The position numbers were made by a program, and so were the translations under genes. A stretch of DNA of 64,000 bases, from positions 23,392,573-23,456,572 of the forward strand of contig OZ026606.1 in assembly GCA_964020085.1 (NCBI GenBank). Direction: 5' to 3'. Shown here piece after piece: positions 44,401-55,140 of this stretch. Origin of the DNA: Micromussa lordhowensis (lineage: Eukaryota > Cnidaria > Anthozoa > Scleractinia > Lobophylliidae). Position 1 is the first letter of the stretch, and the number at the start of each line of letters is the position of its first letter. The notes beneath the pieces are model-generated. The model did not search any database and was not told where the DNA came from. It saw only the letters and a program-made list of their open reading frames with translations.

Positions 44401-47328
44401 GTCTGGTTCTCGAGATCAAGAAAACACAAACCAACAAAACTTTCAAGGCTTCAAAATATAACTTCAAAGCACATTGTGGTCTCTTTTGGAGCAATTTCGT
44501 TAAAGTAGTGTTCTTCTTTCAGTCCATGTGATTCCATGAAACAAAAAGCATGGTTTGAAATGTTTTCGCGATTTATTCAAAACCAAACATACAATTTTTT
44601 TTATTCTTGCATATTCCCTTTGCCACACATCGTAATTTCAGAAATTGGTATCAGCTTTTCTTTTCAGGTCTGGTTCGTACAAAATTCATGCTTTACCAAT
44701 TTTAATTTTTTGGTTTTTCGTTTCCATGGAAATATCGATTACCTTAATAAAACATTTTTTTTCCAAAAACTGGTGTAATTTTCACATCGATCAGATTAAG
44801 GGTAGGTCGATAAAACGCCAATTCAAAATGCTAGGTATGGTCCAAAAAAAAATGAATCGAACCACCTTAATTTTTCTTCCCAACCAGCACGCACGTAAAT
44901 TAAATACAGTAATTGTACCTTACTCCTATTTGAAAACTCCTACCTGCTCCTGGGCAAGGTCGCCAACCTTCACTGCGATACAAATGCCCTCTGGTGTTTT
45001 AAAGGAGCTTGAAGCTTGATGCCACTGTCGCGGATTGCTCGCAACGTCAACCCCAAAACCTATTGGAGCGGCCTTTTCATTGTGGATGAAGTTCGTTTCC
45101 TTGGCAAATCGGTCCCTCATCTCGTCCTCGAACACCTTCACCGTTGGGGAATCGTGGTTGACCAGATGAATTTCCGATAAATTGCAAGATGGATTTGCCC
45201 GACAAAAATCAACAACGGCATCTAAGATGACTTTTGCACAAAGGTCACGTGGAAAGCCAAACTGACCAGAACTGACAGCTGGAATAGCTACGGACCTCAA
45301 ACTTGCTGCTTCTTTGAGACTATTTCTGATCGCCATCTCAAGAAGACGTTCTTTGAGTGTTTTCGTACCATTTGTTCGAGTTATTTCCGCCGCTGAGTCC
45401 CATTTAGGTCCAACCGTGTGAATTATTCGATCGCATGGTAACTTTCCTGCCGGAGTAACAAATGCTCGACCTTCTAGGAGTAGGCCGTGCTTTTCGACAA
45501 ATTTGTTGCAGTGATCCTGGATCTCTGTTCCACCCACTTTCACTATGGCTGCAGCGAGACCTCCAATGTGTTTTAATTCTTCGTTAGCTGGATTTACTAT
45601 AGCGTCTACACGATGCTTCGTTATGTCGTCTTTGAAGACAGAAATCTTTTTCCTCTCTATCGTGAGGTAGCTGCATATGAACTCTCCAGATGATGTCTCC
45701 AGTTCTCTTCCACATGCTTCATCTGTTGCAGATGCTGCGTTCTCAGTTCTCTCACTTGTGATAATGATACAGTTATTGCTATCTTCTATTGTCTTCAGTG
45801 ATTTAGACCCTTTACCCTGAGAAAAGAACTTTGTCATCCCTGGCTTGTCAATTGGAACACAGACTTTCTGAATGTTTTTAGTTAGATCAACAATTCTCGG
45901 AAGGCACTTATCAATCCCTTCAGTGGTACCAGAAATGTCTATGCCTTTACAGTTGGAGGACATTCTCATATCAACAGCGCAAGAGGCGAGATCTCTTTTT
46001 ATTCCTTCAATCTCTGAGCTCAGTCTTTCGAAGACAAACCGAGTAGACCCATGATCCAACGCGACGGTGTCCCGCAGAATGGTGTTGTTTTGTAAGAAGT
46101 CTATAACGTGATCATAGCATTGCTTGACGTCCTCTGCAATTCCGCTTACCCAAACCGTGTTAGACGGGATTTGGACGAGAATGTCAACTTTGAACTTGGA
46201 AGTCAATGTTGTTCGGAAATCTTTCCATCTGCGACTGTCCAGCACTTGAGCAGTCTCTGCAGTCAGGCGGATGCTATTTTCCTGGATAGCACCCAGCAAC
46301 ACTTTTTCTGCTTCTTTTGCGCTATGCGAGTCAACGCTGATAATTTGAACGTGGTTTGAACTGCTGCATTGATCGTGCACAAAAATCGCTTGTACACCTC
46401 TCTGTTTTACGAGATCTTGAATGACACTTGACATCGATGGCATTTTCAAAACTCTTGAAATGTTCGTCGGAAGTTCGATGGTCTTTTCAATCATTTTTGA
46501 CATAAATGTAAACACTTCAGCTTGTACCTCGTTTAGAAGGTTTCTGGGACCATTCAAACACAGCGTTTCGTTGTCCAGATCGATGGATATATTCAAATGT
46601 TGTTGCTCACTTTGAAGTTGAAGCTTTTCCCATATGCCCGTCATTTCCAGCAAACGTAGTCGAGACCTTGGAATGCCGTCTCTGATCACTTTAACTTTTG
46701 AATTCATACGTTCCGTGTCTTTTTCGACGGCGAGGATTAAGTCCTGCAGTTGGCGCCCATCTTCATTCACACGGTCCTCCTTGCCAATGATCTGCACTAA
46801 TAGGTCATGTCTATTGAAATTTATAACATCGGTGGAGGACTCTTTTCTGGGACGATCCTTCTGCCACTGCTCGGATACTTCATCAAACAGATCAGGAGGA
46901 AGTGGAATTTCAATTTTCTTGAAGCTCAGTAAGAAATGTTCCAGACATCCATTCCTGTCTTGCCACGACTTTTGAGAGATCTTTCTTTTATCAGACGGCG
47001 AGATGATGAGAAAAGATCTGTTTACATCCATGAACAGTTCGACTTTGTTCTCCTCGGTTAGTATTTGTAGCTCATGTCCATGATTCCTTTCAATGTGCTC
47101 AAAGAGATGGGCATCAAACGGTATTTCCTTTTTGTTGGTGACTGTATTCTCAAGAAAATAATAAAACGGCTGTACTTCTAGCTCATTTCCTTCAAGGGTG
47201 TGTTTCTTTTGGAGGACGTTATGAACACCTGTAATTAAATGAAACGGAAGAGGGGATCATTTATTTTGACAAAACCTATCAGGTTGTACCTAAAATGCGT
47301 CAATAAGTATGGGTTATTGACCAAGTGT

Positions 47329-47360
<32 letters not shown>

Positions 47361-47417
47361 CTTTTTTTGCGTGTTTATGGACCGAGACGGAGTCGAGGTC
47401 CATAAACACGCAAAAAA

Positions 47418-47452
<35 letters not shown>

Positions 47453-47539
47453 AAGCTTGGTCAATAAAGGATTTATTATAGGGCTTTTGGGGAAATTTTT
47501 CTTGCGGGACAAGGCGGGTAGTCCCGAGCGGGCAAGATG

Positions 47540-47570
<31 letters not shown>

Positions 47571-50500
47571 CAGCGCAGGATTTGATTCATCTTGCCCGCT
47601 CGCGGAGCTAGCCATATAATAATCATTCTTATTATATCTCTCAGACGCTCAAATGCTAAGGCATTTGGAAGAGACGTTATCAGTAGTTGAGATGTGTCTT
47701 GCCTTCTGAAGGCGTTGTTTGACCCACTCAAAACCTAACAGGTTTGTCAGTGTTCTCAAGCGAACTTACAGCGTGGGAAGATAATCTAAAGAGAACTTAA
47801 AGTTTTCTTACTTGATGGATCCTCGAAATAAACCAAGGCAATGTTTTTCGTTTCATGTTCTACTTTGCTGACAACATTACCGCCACTCCTCTTATTTTCA
47901 AAATACAGTTGTATGGTATCCTCTGTAGTGTCGTCCTTCAGTCCGCTGACTAGAACACAAGAGCAGACAGGCGCATGCTCCAAACGAAGTTTACTTCCTT
48001 CTAGGCCTCTAGCATCACCATGAACGTTGTCGAAAAGCGATTTAAAGTCTGGAATAAATGACAAATATTATAACACATGCATAAATAAACGTTCTATGAC
48101 TTGCGCTAGGTTATCTGCACTTCAGGTGGCTATGTTGCCGAGAATTTTTTCCTGACGGCAAGTTTCATTCTGGAGTTAAGGATTCCCACTAAGCACAGCA
48201 TAGAAATTAGATAAGATTGTGCGTCCATGAAAGCTTCAAGCAAAACAAAACAGTTTCATTTCGAGCGAACTGAATTTAAAAGTATTTTAGACTTTTAAAA
48301 ATGTAGATTCCTACTCAAATTGATAGTCTGAAATGTGGCTACAATCAGGCTGTTGCCGAGAATTTGTTGCTGACGGCAAGCTTCATTCTGGAGTTAAGGT
48401 TTTCCCACTAAGCACAGCATAGTAATTAGATAAGATTGTGCGTCCATGAAAGTTTCAAGCAAAACACAACAGTTTCATTTCGAGCGAACTGAATTTAAAA
48501 ATGTTGTTTTAGACTTTTAAGAGCGTAGATTCCTACTCAAATTGATAGTTTGAAATATGGTCAGCGGGCGAATGGGTTCTGGATATCAATATGGCCACGC
48601 CTTGGGTCAAACCAAAGTTACAGGGGATAGAATAAGTGCGGCCTTACACCCTCCCCCTCTCCCACCGGTGCAAGCATTCTTGTCTTCGACCTCCAGGTAT
48701 ATGAAGCTATACCTGCAATGAGATGAATGTTTTCCCAACACAAGACATAAGACCACTGGACGATTGAGAGATTGCTATGAGCTAAGAAGGCAGTGAGAAC
48801 TAACAAAAAGTTTACTAAACCAGTTATGCTTTATCTGCAATAATCTACTCATGAAAAAAAATTAGTTCTTAAACTGCTGGTGAAAAAAAAAAGGAGAAAG
48901 AGAACTTGCCATTCATTACCTGGTTCTGCGGCAAATATCGCCATCGCTTTGCCATCGCAACCGCAGACCACTTCTTTAACCTCTACATCGCTAAATTTCT
49001 CCAAGTAAAACAGCAGGCAGTCTTCTGTCGTTTTCTCATTAAGGCCTCGAACGTATACTCGAAAGGGGTCTGGTGGTAACTTTTTCTTTGGTAGCAGCCT
49101 TTGCACTGAAATAGCCCTTCCATTTATGAAATGCGATGTTTGAAGAAGCTTTTGTAAATCTGTTAGGAGATAAGCACGATAAATATCTCGCTCAACAACA
49201 ACAATGACAACAGCAACCCACAAAAGCAACGTGTAAACTGAACCAATCCATCACATTTAGTTCTGAGTTTATCACTTTGTTGGTGCTTCAGTGGGTTGAT
49301 TAAGATGAGATAAGTTACTGGACTATCTACCTAACTACAATATACATTAATAACATATTCTAAACTTGCAAGCCAATGAGCCATTTCCCTAAACGTTCTG
49401 GACTGGTTGTGATAACTACCACAATGGGACCCAGTAGGCCATGACCGTGAAGTTTATATTCTTTCGTCACTACAACGGCGAGAATCATATCGAAATCATT
49501 TTATCAACCTTCTGCTTATGACGACAGTAATTAAACATACCTTCCACCATAGTAAAAGTAATCACAGCTTTTCCGTCATGAGTTAGATCGATATCGCACA
49601 CTTCACCTCCCCCAGATCTCCTTGAATTCTCAAAGTAATATCGCACAGTATCCTCGCTGCTATAAGGTGAAATACCGCTAGCAACTATTGTAATGTCAGC
49701 ATCATTAGACGTGTCTCCTTCCGACCTACTTGCTCCTTCATGGTCATTCGCCGAGCCTTCCTCCTGCTCGTCGAGTACTGAGACATGGAGACATAGGCCA
49801 GCCACACTATGAGGGGAGTTCTCTGCTGCTCTTTTTGCGTCTGCAAGTGATGCATATTTGAAATGGTAAAATGAGGGACTCTTTTTTCATGGGATTGAAT
49901 CTGGTGGCTTTAAGAGCAATGCTGTCAAGGTGTGCTTCCTTTTTCTCGATCTAATTAAAATCTAGCAGACCCGATCCTTGTTTTATAAAAAAAAATGTTT
50001 CCTTTGATTGTATTTATTGACGACTTGGTTGGGGGAAATGATAGAGCGTTTTCACTCACGTGGCCAGCTCACATGCAAATTTATTGGAACAAAAGGAAGT
50101 GTTAACATAAGAAAAGAGTTCAACTCCCACAGGACTGGTTTGGTACACCAACATGGCCGCCGTTTCATTGTTTTGGAACACCAATATGGCTGCCGTGATG
50201 TCATGTGAAAACGCTCTATAGGATGGCAGGGGTTCTGAACTTCAGGCTTCCCGTCACGTTTACTTCCTGCTCGCGTCCGTTCCGTAGTGGCTCCCACTTT
50301 TTCTGTGCAATTTTTTTCCCCATTTCCTCCGGTTTCCTCCGATGTTTCGAATCTCTATTCCCGGATTTTTTTTCACCGTCTCTCGTTAAGCTTCCGCCCC
50401 ACATTACTCCTGGGTTCCTGCTCCTCCCTGTGCTCTCCTCCCCCCCCCCCTCCCCCTCACCCCTCTTCCGCCTCCAACGTAACCTTATTCTTCACACCGG

Positions 50501-52420
50501 GCCTCTTTTGGTCCTCTGATGCCGGTTGGGGAGGCGTTTGTGACCATCACCCTGTAATTTTTGCAGTATTAAAACTATGGCCATGACACTACCGTCTTTC
50601 AATTAAAATTTAAACATACCCTCAGGAAGTTCAAAAGTGACCAGGCACATTTCAAGGTCAGGTTTCATGTCAATACCAATCACTGGACCGCCGTTTGATC
50701 GTCTCGGGTTCTCGAAGTAATACATCAAAAGGTCCTGTGACGTATCGGCCGGCACCCCTGTTACTTTGACAGTACACTGTTGTGACGCGCTTGTTTCTTG
50801 TTGGCGTCTCGCTGCTCGCATTTCACCGCATTGTCTGTTTTTCTGGCCCATGAAGGCGTTGTCTAAACCCTGCCATTAACGAATGCTGCAAATTATTTAC
50901 TTGCGAGAAATAATTAAAGCTTAGTGTTTCATTTCTACGCATTCTTTGATTAACGATTCTGTGTGGGGTATTCTCCTTATAATTGTTTGTCTACAATACC
51001 TGTACTTCTTTATTTCTTTTGTTTTTTGTTTTGTCTTATTCTGTTTATTCGTCTGTTTGTTTGTATTTTGCATTTTTATTTGGCTAGCTACCATTCTCTG
51101 CAGTGGTGCGCGCTCTAGGTGCACTTGTCACTTTCAAATTGTCTAGCTCATTGAATCAATCGTACACATGTACAATAATCGTAACACCAATACTTACATT
51201 GTTGGATCCATCCTCATCTTCCGCGTTTGAGGACTCTGGGTCTACGAGGAGTTGCACACGAAGTGCGGAGTTCTGGAGACGATGATTACGTCGTCGAACG
51301 ACACGTTTGGCGGCTATCAAAGAAAGGAGGACAGAATGAGCGTTTTGAAAATCAACAGCTGGTGGATCCGAGCTGAAGGACAGATATTTCAGAGTTCTAC
51401 TGAGCCGGTTTTCATATCGGAATAATAACCCAATCTCGATATATTGAAATTCAGCCTAAAACAATATAGGCCTCAGCACGAGGCTCAGGGGAATAAACAT
51501 TAACCCCACAAACTCTGTAGTTATTCCCCTGAGCCTCGTGCTGAGGCCTATTGTTTTAGGCTGAATTTTAATATATCGAAATTGGTCTATTATCGACATC
51601 CAGAGGTCGCTCGGCTTAGTCCTCCACCCTGCCACTATTTGTTTGTTTGTGGCGGCTGACCGTAATCCGAGCACAAAACCCGTGCACATGTGTACTTTCG
51701 CTTTCAAATTTAGTTCAGTTTCAATTTCACTGAAGTCGTCGATCAGTAATAATTCTAATCAGTGAAGACACTTACTTGCACGATCCTCACTCACGTTCCA
51801 GGCTAGAAATGACCCGAGCTGCGATGAAATTACTCAGCTCTATCGTTTTTTAGCTCTGACTTGCCATTCCCCTTCACCTCAGCCTGGCTATCTGTGTTGT
51901 GGGACCGGAAGAGCATTGCCTAACTTTCAACAGCCGCTCTCGGCGACTAATTCCTACAAAGTTTTACTCCGAATATATGTGCATTCGTAGTGGTCATATT
52001 TTCCTCGCAAGCGACGCGTTTCGAACTTTAAATACAAACTATAGTGTTCACTATTACTTTAACCACCGAAACCAAAGCGGAAGTTTCTGTTAGGTCGAAA
52101 GTGTTTCAGGGTTTACACCGTGATCATTCATCGGTACTACGGTTGTAATGTTCATCGCATTCTCTTCTTTGCTGAATAACAAAATTAAAAAGTTCAATAC
52201 ATATGACCATCGATTCTTGTTTAAAGACAGTAACCTTACAAAAATAGATTGACTAAGTACCTTCCAAGTCTTCGAAAGTGACAAAAGCTCGTCCTCTATC
52301 GATTTCGATGCTCTCCACGTCGCCACCACCAGACTCTCTCTCAGACTGAAAGTAAATCATAAGCTGGCTTTTGGTGGTGCCTTCTGGAAATCCAGAGACC
52401 ACAATCTGCGCGCTTTCCAT
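38133..52420 (-). CDS. PARP14: Gene B: PARP14-like mono-ADP-ribosyltransferase (5 RRM-like, KH-like, 3 macro, WWE, PARP)
   Basis: Eleven exons join in phase (high to low): 52420-52261, 51313-51198, 50869-50620, 49840-49541, 49159-48920, 48048-47812, 47228-44944, 43218-42994, 42652-41149, 39381-39064, 38419-38133; 5922 nt, 1973 aa. Human PARP14 is about 1800 aa with the same order. RRM-like modules lie in exons 1 and 3-6 (aa 1-434), KH-like region about 435-950, macro 1 about 960-1140, macro 2 about 1185-1352, macro 3 about 1385-1553, WWE about 1699-1770, PARP domain about 1800-1973. The triad reads H (LFHGT), Y (GVYFA), I (PEIFVVF); lack of the Glu predicts mono-ADP-ribosylation. In vertebrates PARP14 acts in cytokine signalling and antiviral defence, where macro 1 can remove and macros 2-3 read ADP-ribose (family knowledge). 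The ATG at 52420 is the first Met in the open frame, with an ISRE-like site and a CCAAT box upstream. Confidence 0.93.
39064..39381 (-). CDS. PARP14: Gene B exon 10: PARP catalytic domain, N-terminal half
   Basis: Acceptor caacag|gcctt, donor aaaaga|gtaagt; phase 1 both ends. PPDYWDPQ starts the domain; LLFHGTAEDNCNAINHKGFN carries the NAD+-binding histidine of the H-Y-x triad. Confidence 0.94.
39830..40045. repeat. SINE-tail fragments
   Basis: GATGATCATCGCGGTTATAT and TGCGATGATCATCCATTTC match the 3' body of the 40570 SINE family in both orientations. Rearranged, without a clear head. Confidence 0.4.
40172..40530 (+). mobile_element. tRNA-derived SINE, second family
   Basis: The tRNA-like head (GCTAGCTCAGTAGGTAG, GGTTCAAACCCC) at 40172-40246 is followed by a conserved body with GAACCCACACACT and GTAGTTCCCGGTGTGGTGGT. 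Intronic in gene B. The head shows a split promoter but no good acceptor stem, so it is not a functional tRNA gene. Confidence 0.65.
40570..40725 (+). mobile_element. tRNA-derived SINE
   Basis: CATAGCTCGGTTGATAGAGC, GGTCTTGGGTTCGAATGCC, then TTTCACAGCTGCTTAAGTTG. Same family as 16811 and 31140 copies. Intronic in gene B. Confidence 0.65.
41149..42652 (-). CDS. PARP14: Gene B exon 9: rest of macro 2, macro 3, KH-like, WWE
   Basis: Acceptor tttcag|attcta (phase 0), donor caaag|gtaggt (phase 1), 1504 nt. Macro 2 ends SIAFAAIGTGTLHFP...; macro 3 has [47 protein letters not shown]-like unit (LDLIIFAHCERDLLQATKAV...) comes next, then a WWE domain (SKDIQWKYKIGNTFVEYESH...) that in relatives binds iso-ADP-ribose or ADP-ribose. 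Confidence 0.93.
42994..43218 (-). CDS. PARP14: Gene B exon 8: macro domain 2, N-terminal part
   Basis: 225 nt, phase 0 both ends. ILVGTASGNLNLDQSPCAMA, AVGDIAVLSQTGRL, AVIFAICCDWNNGQG. The loop has VGTASGNL in place of VNAAN, the divergent reader-type macro 2. It has the same length as its counterpart in gene A. Confidence 0.92.
43219..44943. other. Gene B intron 7, no recognised content
   Basis: It separates the first strand of macro 2 from the rest. One minus-strand frame (43939-43733) has a hydrophobic start but no splice or homology support. Confidence 0.5.
44944..47228 (-). CDS. PARP14: Gene B exon 7: KH-like region and macro domain 1
   Basis: A 2285-nt exon, acceptor attacag|gtgttc (phase 1), donor gagcag|gtagga (phase 0). 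It opens with VLQKKHTLEGNELEVQPFYY, as after the RRMs in PARP14. About 500 residues of repeated KH-like alpha/beta units follow. Macro 1 is VDAIVNPANEELKHIGGLAA, IIHTVGPKW, VAIPAVSSGQFGFP, DSPTVKVFEDEM. The last residues (AVKVGDLAQEQ) start macro 2, which is split by the intron. Confidence 0.93.
47314..47467. mobile_element. Hairpin MITE 85 bp from gene B exon 7
   Basis: TTATTGACCAAG...GTTTATGGACC pairs with GGTCCATAAACACG...TTGGTCAATAA. Adjacent GAGCGGGCAAGATGG / CCATCTTGCCCGCTC (about 47527-47566) is a second hairpin. Confidence 0.75.
47812..48048 (-). CDS. PARP14: Gene B exon 6: RRM-like module 5
   Basis: Phase 1 both ends, 237 nt. Core SCVLVSGLKDDTTEDTIQLY, FENKRSGGNVVSKVEH, NIALVYFEDPS; donor tcaa|gtaaga. 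Confidence 0.87.
48134..48569. repeat. Tandem duplication, 218-bp unit, in gene B intron 5
   Basis: GTTGCCGAGAATTT at 48134 and 48352 starts two copies with TTTCATTTCGAGCGAACTGA inside. Few differences. Confidence 0.8.
48920..49159 (-). CDS. PARP14: Gene B exon 5: RRM-like module 4
   Basis: Phase 1 both ends, 240 nt. Core FRVYVRGLNEKTTEDCLLFY, DVEVKEVVC, GKAMAIFAAEPG. Confidence 0.87.
49541..49840 (-). CDS. PARP14: Gene B exon 4: RRM-like module 3
   Basis: Phase 1 both ends, 300 nt. An acidic/Ser-rich leader precedes DITIVASGISPYSSEDTVRY, FENSRRSGGGEVCDIDL, GKAVITFTMVEG. Confidence 0.87.
50040..50220. mobile_element. MITE with TATAGAGCGTTTTCAC ends
   Basis: TAGAGCGTTTTCACTCACGT and ATGTGAAAACGCTCTATA are inverted; the interior has paired CCAACATGGCCGCC / CCAATATGGCTGCC units. 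In gene B intron 3. Confidence 0.75.
50620..50869 (-). CDS. PARP14: Gene B exon 3: RRM-like module 2
   Basis: Acceptor aatggcag|ggttta (phase 0), donor gagg|gtatgt (phase 1). Core CTVKVTGVPADTSQDLLMYY, FENPRRSNGGPVIGIDM, CLVTFELPEG. Confidence 0.87.
51198..51313 (-). CDS. PARP14: Gene B exon 2: basic then acidic linker
   Basis: Acceptor ttgatag|ccgcc, donor aacaat|gtaagt; phase 1 in, 0 out. It codes for AKRVVRRRNHRLQ... then DPESSNAEDEDGSNN. No domain recognised; it is supported by splice sites and phase only. Confidence 0.65.
51437..51579. mobile_element. Hairpin MITE in gene B intron 1
   Basis: CGATATATTGAAATTCAGCC...CAGGGGAATA pairs with TTATTCCCCTGAGCC...TTTAATATATCG around a loop of about 25 bp. 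Confidence 0.78.
52261..52420 (-). CDS. PARP14: Gene B exon 1: RRM-like module 1
   Basis: MESAQIVVSGFPEGTTKSQL, FQSERESGGGDVESIEI, GRAFVTFEDLE; donor gaag|gtactt, phase 1. It has the same design as the first exons of genes X and 1. Confidence 0.88.
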
Positions 52421-52548
52421 GTTGATTTCCTGTACTGCGCCAAGATTACAGAATGCCTGAAAGCATGCTTCTTTGCAATATAGTGATCCTTGAAGAACGC
52501 CGGAAATGTAAAATGGTTCAAGCACGGGGGTTTCTGTAAAGTACAGAG

Positions 52549-52576
52549 GTTTCACTTTCGCAGAAGCCCGATTGGT
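52549..52576 (-). promoter_or_regulatory. ISRE-like site and CCAAT box upstream of gene B
   Basis: GTTTCACTTTCG at 52549-52560 is identical to the 12-mer upstream of gene X and in the same orientation relative to its gene, 129 bp before the ATG (143 bp for X). CCAAT (ATTGG on plus) lies at 52571-52575. Confidence 0.5.
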
Positions 52577-53681
52577 TACCTTTTATGACGTTTAATAATA
52601 AATCGTTGATTAGTGGCAGCAGGCTCTACCCTGATCGTGTGATACTGGAATGTCGTCAGACTTCGGTCTGTTTTTTTTTTTCTTTCTTTAGGGCTAGAGA
52701 TATGCGTAAAATACCGTGTATTATGTTTGAGCTTGCTTTCTTTTTGGTTTGTTACTCTCTTACCTTGGCTTACATGAAGTTTTGACTTCCGTCTTAATTC
52801 ATTTTATCTCAGTCAGGCCTCCTAATTTACTTTGTTTACGGGGATTCCCCTAATCATGATATCCGCGTGTACGTGTGGTTTTAGATGCATCAAGTGTTTA
52901 AAATAGCTTGTCATGGCGCTTAACAGTGAGGGATTTCAATGAATATCGTATCAATTCAACTTTCGCAGGGTTACTGAAAGTGCCCTTTTCTCGGATTCTC
53001 ACTTGAGTATTAGGTGCCAACCGTTGAATTTTCATCATATCAAAACTGTACATCTGACATTATCATTGACAATAACATTACCTGTGAAAAGGGAATTATA
53101 TTTCCACGGTCCGATGGCTAGAATATGTTATGGCGTGTTTTCTAAGAAATGTTATCAAATATTCTCGGAAAGATAGGTCAATATCCGCAATGACAGCAAT
53201 GTCTGATATTTCGAAGACGGCTTTATGTTTAACTTGATTTTAGAGCAAGGAGACTTTTATTTGCGGGTAAAGCATCAATTTTTGGATGTTAGGTGTACTG
53301 AATAAAATTTTAAGTTCTTAGTGTGGGGAATTTTTGTCCGGAAACAAAATGATTCATTTAAATGAAGTTCAAGAACGGTACAAAAAAAAGAAGAAAAAAA
53401 ATCAAGGACATTTTCCACTTATACGCGTACAACCGACACACACAGTTGTTACTGAGATACTTTTATAGTAAAGAAAACGAAGACCCAGATGTTTCAACAG
53501 AGAACGGCTGATTTTTTTTCGAAAAACTCTTCTTCGTTTTAAAGCAATTCATTATGTTCATGTCTTCACATCTGTAGCTACTGGAGTGCAGTGATTGGGG
53601 CTGCAAAATTCCAAGTGTTGTGTTATAGATAGGTGGAAGGGGGAGGGAGGTGTGGTCTAAATGTCGAGTGGACGTTACGCG

Positions 53682-53895
53682 GGTAGCCTGCAGAACAGAC
53701 GCTATATTTTTTTGCATATCTTAGGCGAACAGAGGCAAAAGTGAGGCGAGCGAGGGGAGGTCCGCGAAAAAAAGTAACGCGTTATATTTTTTCGCGCCCC
53801 TCCCCCCGCGCGCGACTCACGCATCGCACTCGCCCCGCTTTGGCCTCTGTTGGCCTAAGATACGCAAACAAATAACGCCTGTTCTGCAGACTATC
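53682..53895. mobile_element. Hairpin MITE in the B/A intergenic region
   Basis: TGCAGAACAGACGCTAT...TATCTTAGGCGAACAGAGGC pairs with GCCTCTGTTGGCCTAAGATA...ATAACGCCTGTTCTGCA, with GC-rich centre. Confidence 0.72.
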
Positions 53896-54575
53896 ACGCG
53901 GGAGCAGTTGATTAGTTCGACAGTTCGTGCTTTTTGGAGTATTAAACTTGCGATTCTAGTACTTTTTTGGGAGTTTTCTTGACATTTTGTAGTGTGAAAG
54001 ATGATGGTAAAGATTTTAGGAAAAAAAATGTTTTGAGGTTTCGCAAATAGTGTAACCCAAGGTTTCTCGTAAATAAATAAGTAAATAATTGTATCACATT
54101 CATTCGCGAAAGTGAGTACCATTTACAACATTTAACTAAATGTCTTATTGGCCGAGCTGCTGTTCGCTGTAAGTCATCACCGTACCCAACTTAACAATAA
54201 GTCACTTACGAGTTACCTTTTGTCTCTGTGTCAAAAACAAGTCTTGGTGCGAAATCATTCATATGGAAATGTGTTCCGCCCACGGGTTCGTTTTCATGTA
54301 AATCAAACTCATTTTCATATGAACGTTGTGCACGAGGACTCGTTTTGAAACAGAGGCACAATGTAACTCGGTAATGGCCTATTGCGGTAACATAATCAGA
54401 AGCCGTGTCTGCCGCCCTGATATCCTGTGATATCAAGTCACTGATCTAATATGCCAGGATCTGTGGACGAATTTGGCCTCAGTAAATGGTCCACAGCTCG
54501 ACAGCACATCAGGCTCGCTTGGTCTCACTGTGCATCGGTATTTTGAGGAGATGAAGTCGAGCCAAATCTCAACCA

Positions 54576-55140
54576 TGGCCTGTTTTCATGGAGGGAGGGT
54601 GCCCCTGTTAACCGGGCTTCCCGGCTAACCGAGCTACCATGGGAGGGCTAACTTCTCACACGTTTCTTTAGAAAAGGTATTGACGCGTTTACATGCTAGA
54701 CAGGATAGCCCGTCTACCCGGGGCACCCGGCTACGGGGATAGCGTTTTACCATGTAAACGGTTTTCGCCGGGCTATCCCGGCTATCCGTGGTGAGATAAA
54801 CCGCGAAAACATGGCGGCGCGAGGTGAATTTTTTTTGTAGTTACCATTTGCCAGTGTTATCTGCCTAACAGAATGACAGTCAATCTGAAGAGATCAATGT
54901 AATAGATAAGCCTCAGACAGAGAATGAGCGAATGAGCGATAAAAAAATTAATCTTGCCGCCAAAGTTTCTTTGGTCGGCAATTTTGTTTGTTGTGTTTAG
55001 CGGCCGCTCAAAAGATAGCCCCACGTAGCCCACTCACTGTCCCGGTTAGGTGAGTTGCATGTTGAAGCGGGTTATGTGTCATCCCCTCTAGTCGGGTAGC
55101 CCAGTTAGCTGGGGCACCCTCCCTCCATGTAAACAGGCCC
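54576..55140. mobile_element. MITE with GGCCTGTTT(A/T)CATGGAGGGAGGG ends
   Basis: Left GGCCTGTTTTCATGGAGGGA and right TCCCTCCATGTAAACAGGCC; internal CGGGCTATCCCGGCTA segments add symmetry. 565 bp, intergenic. Confidence 0.75.

Noticed and set aside
50216..50586. Pro/Ser-rich overlapping frames on both strands
   Set aside because: Low-complexity C-rich stretch in gene B intron 3; no splice-compatible exon.
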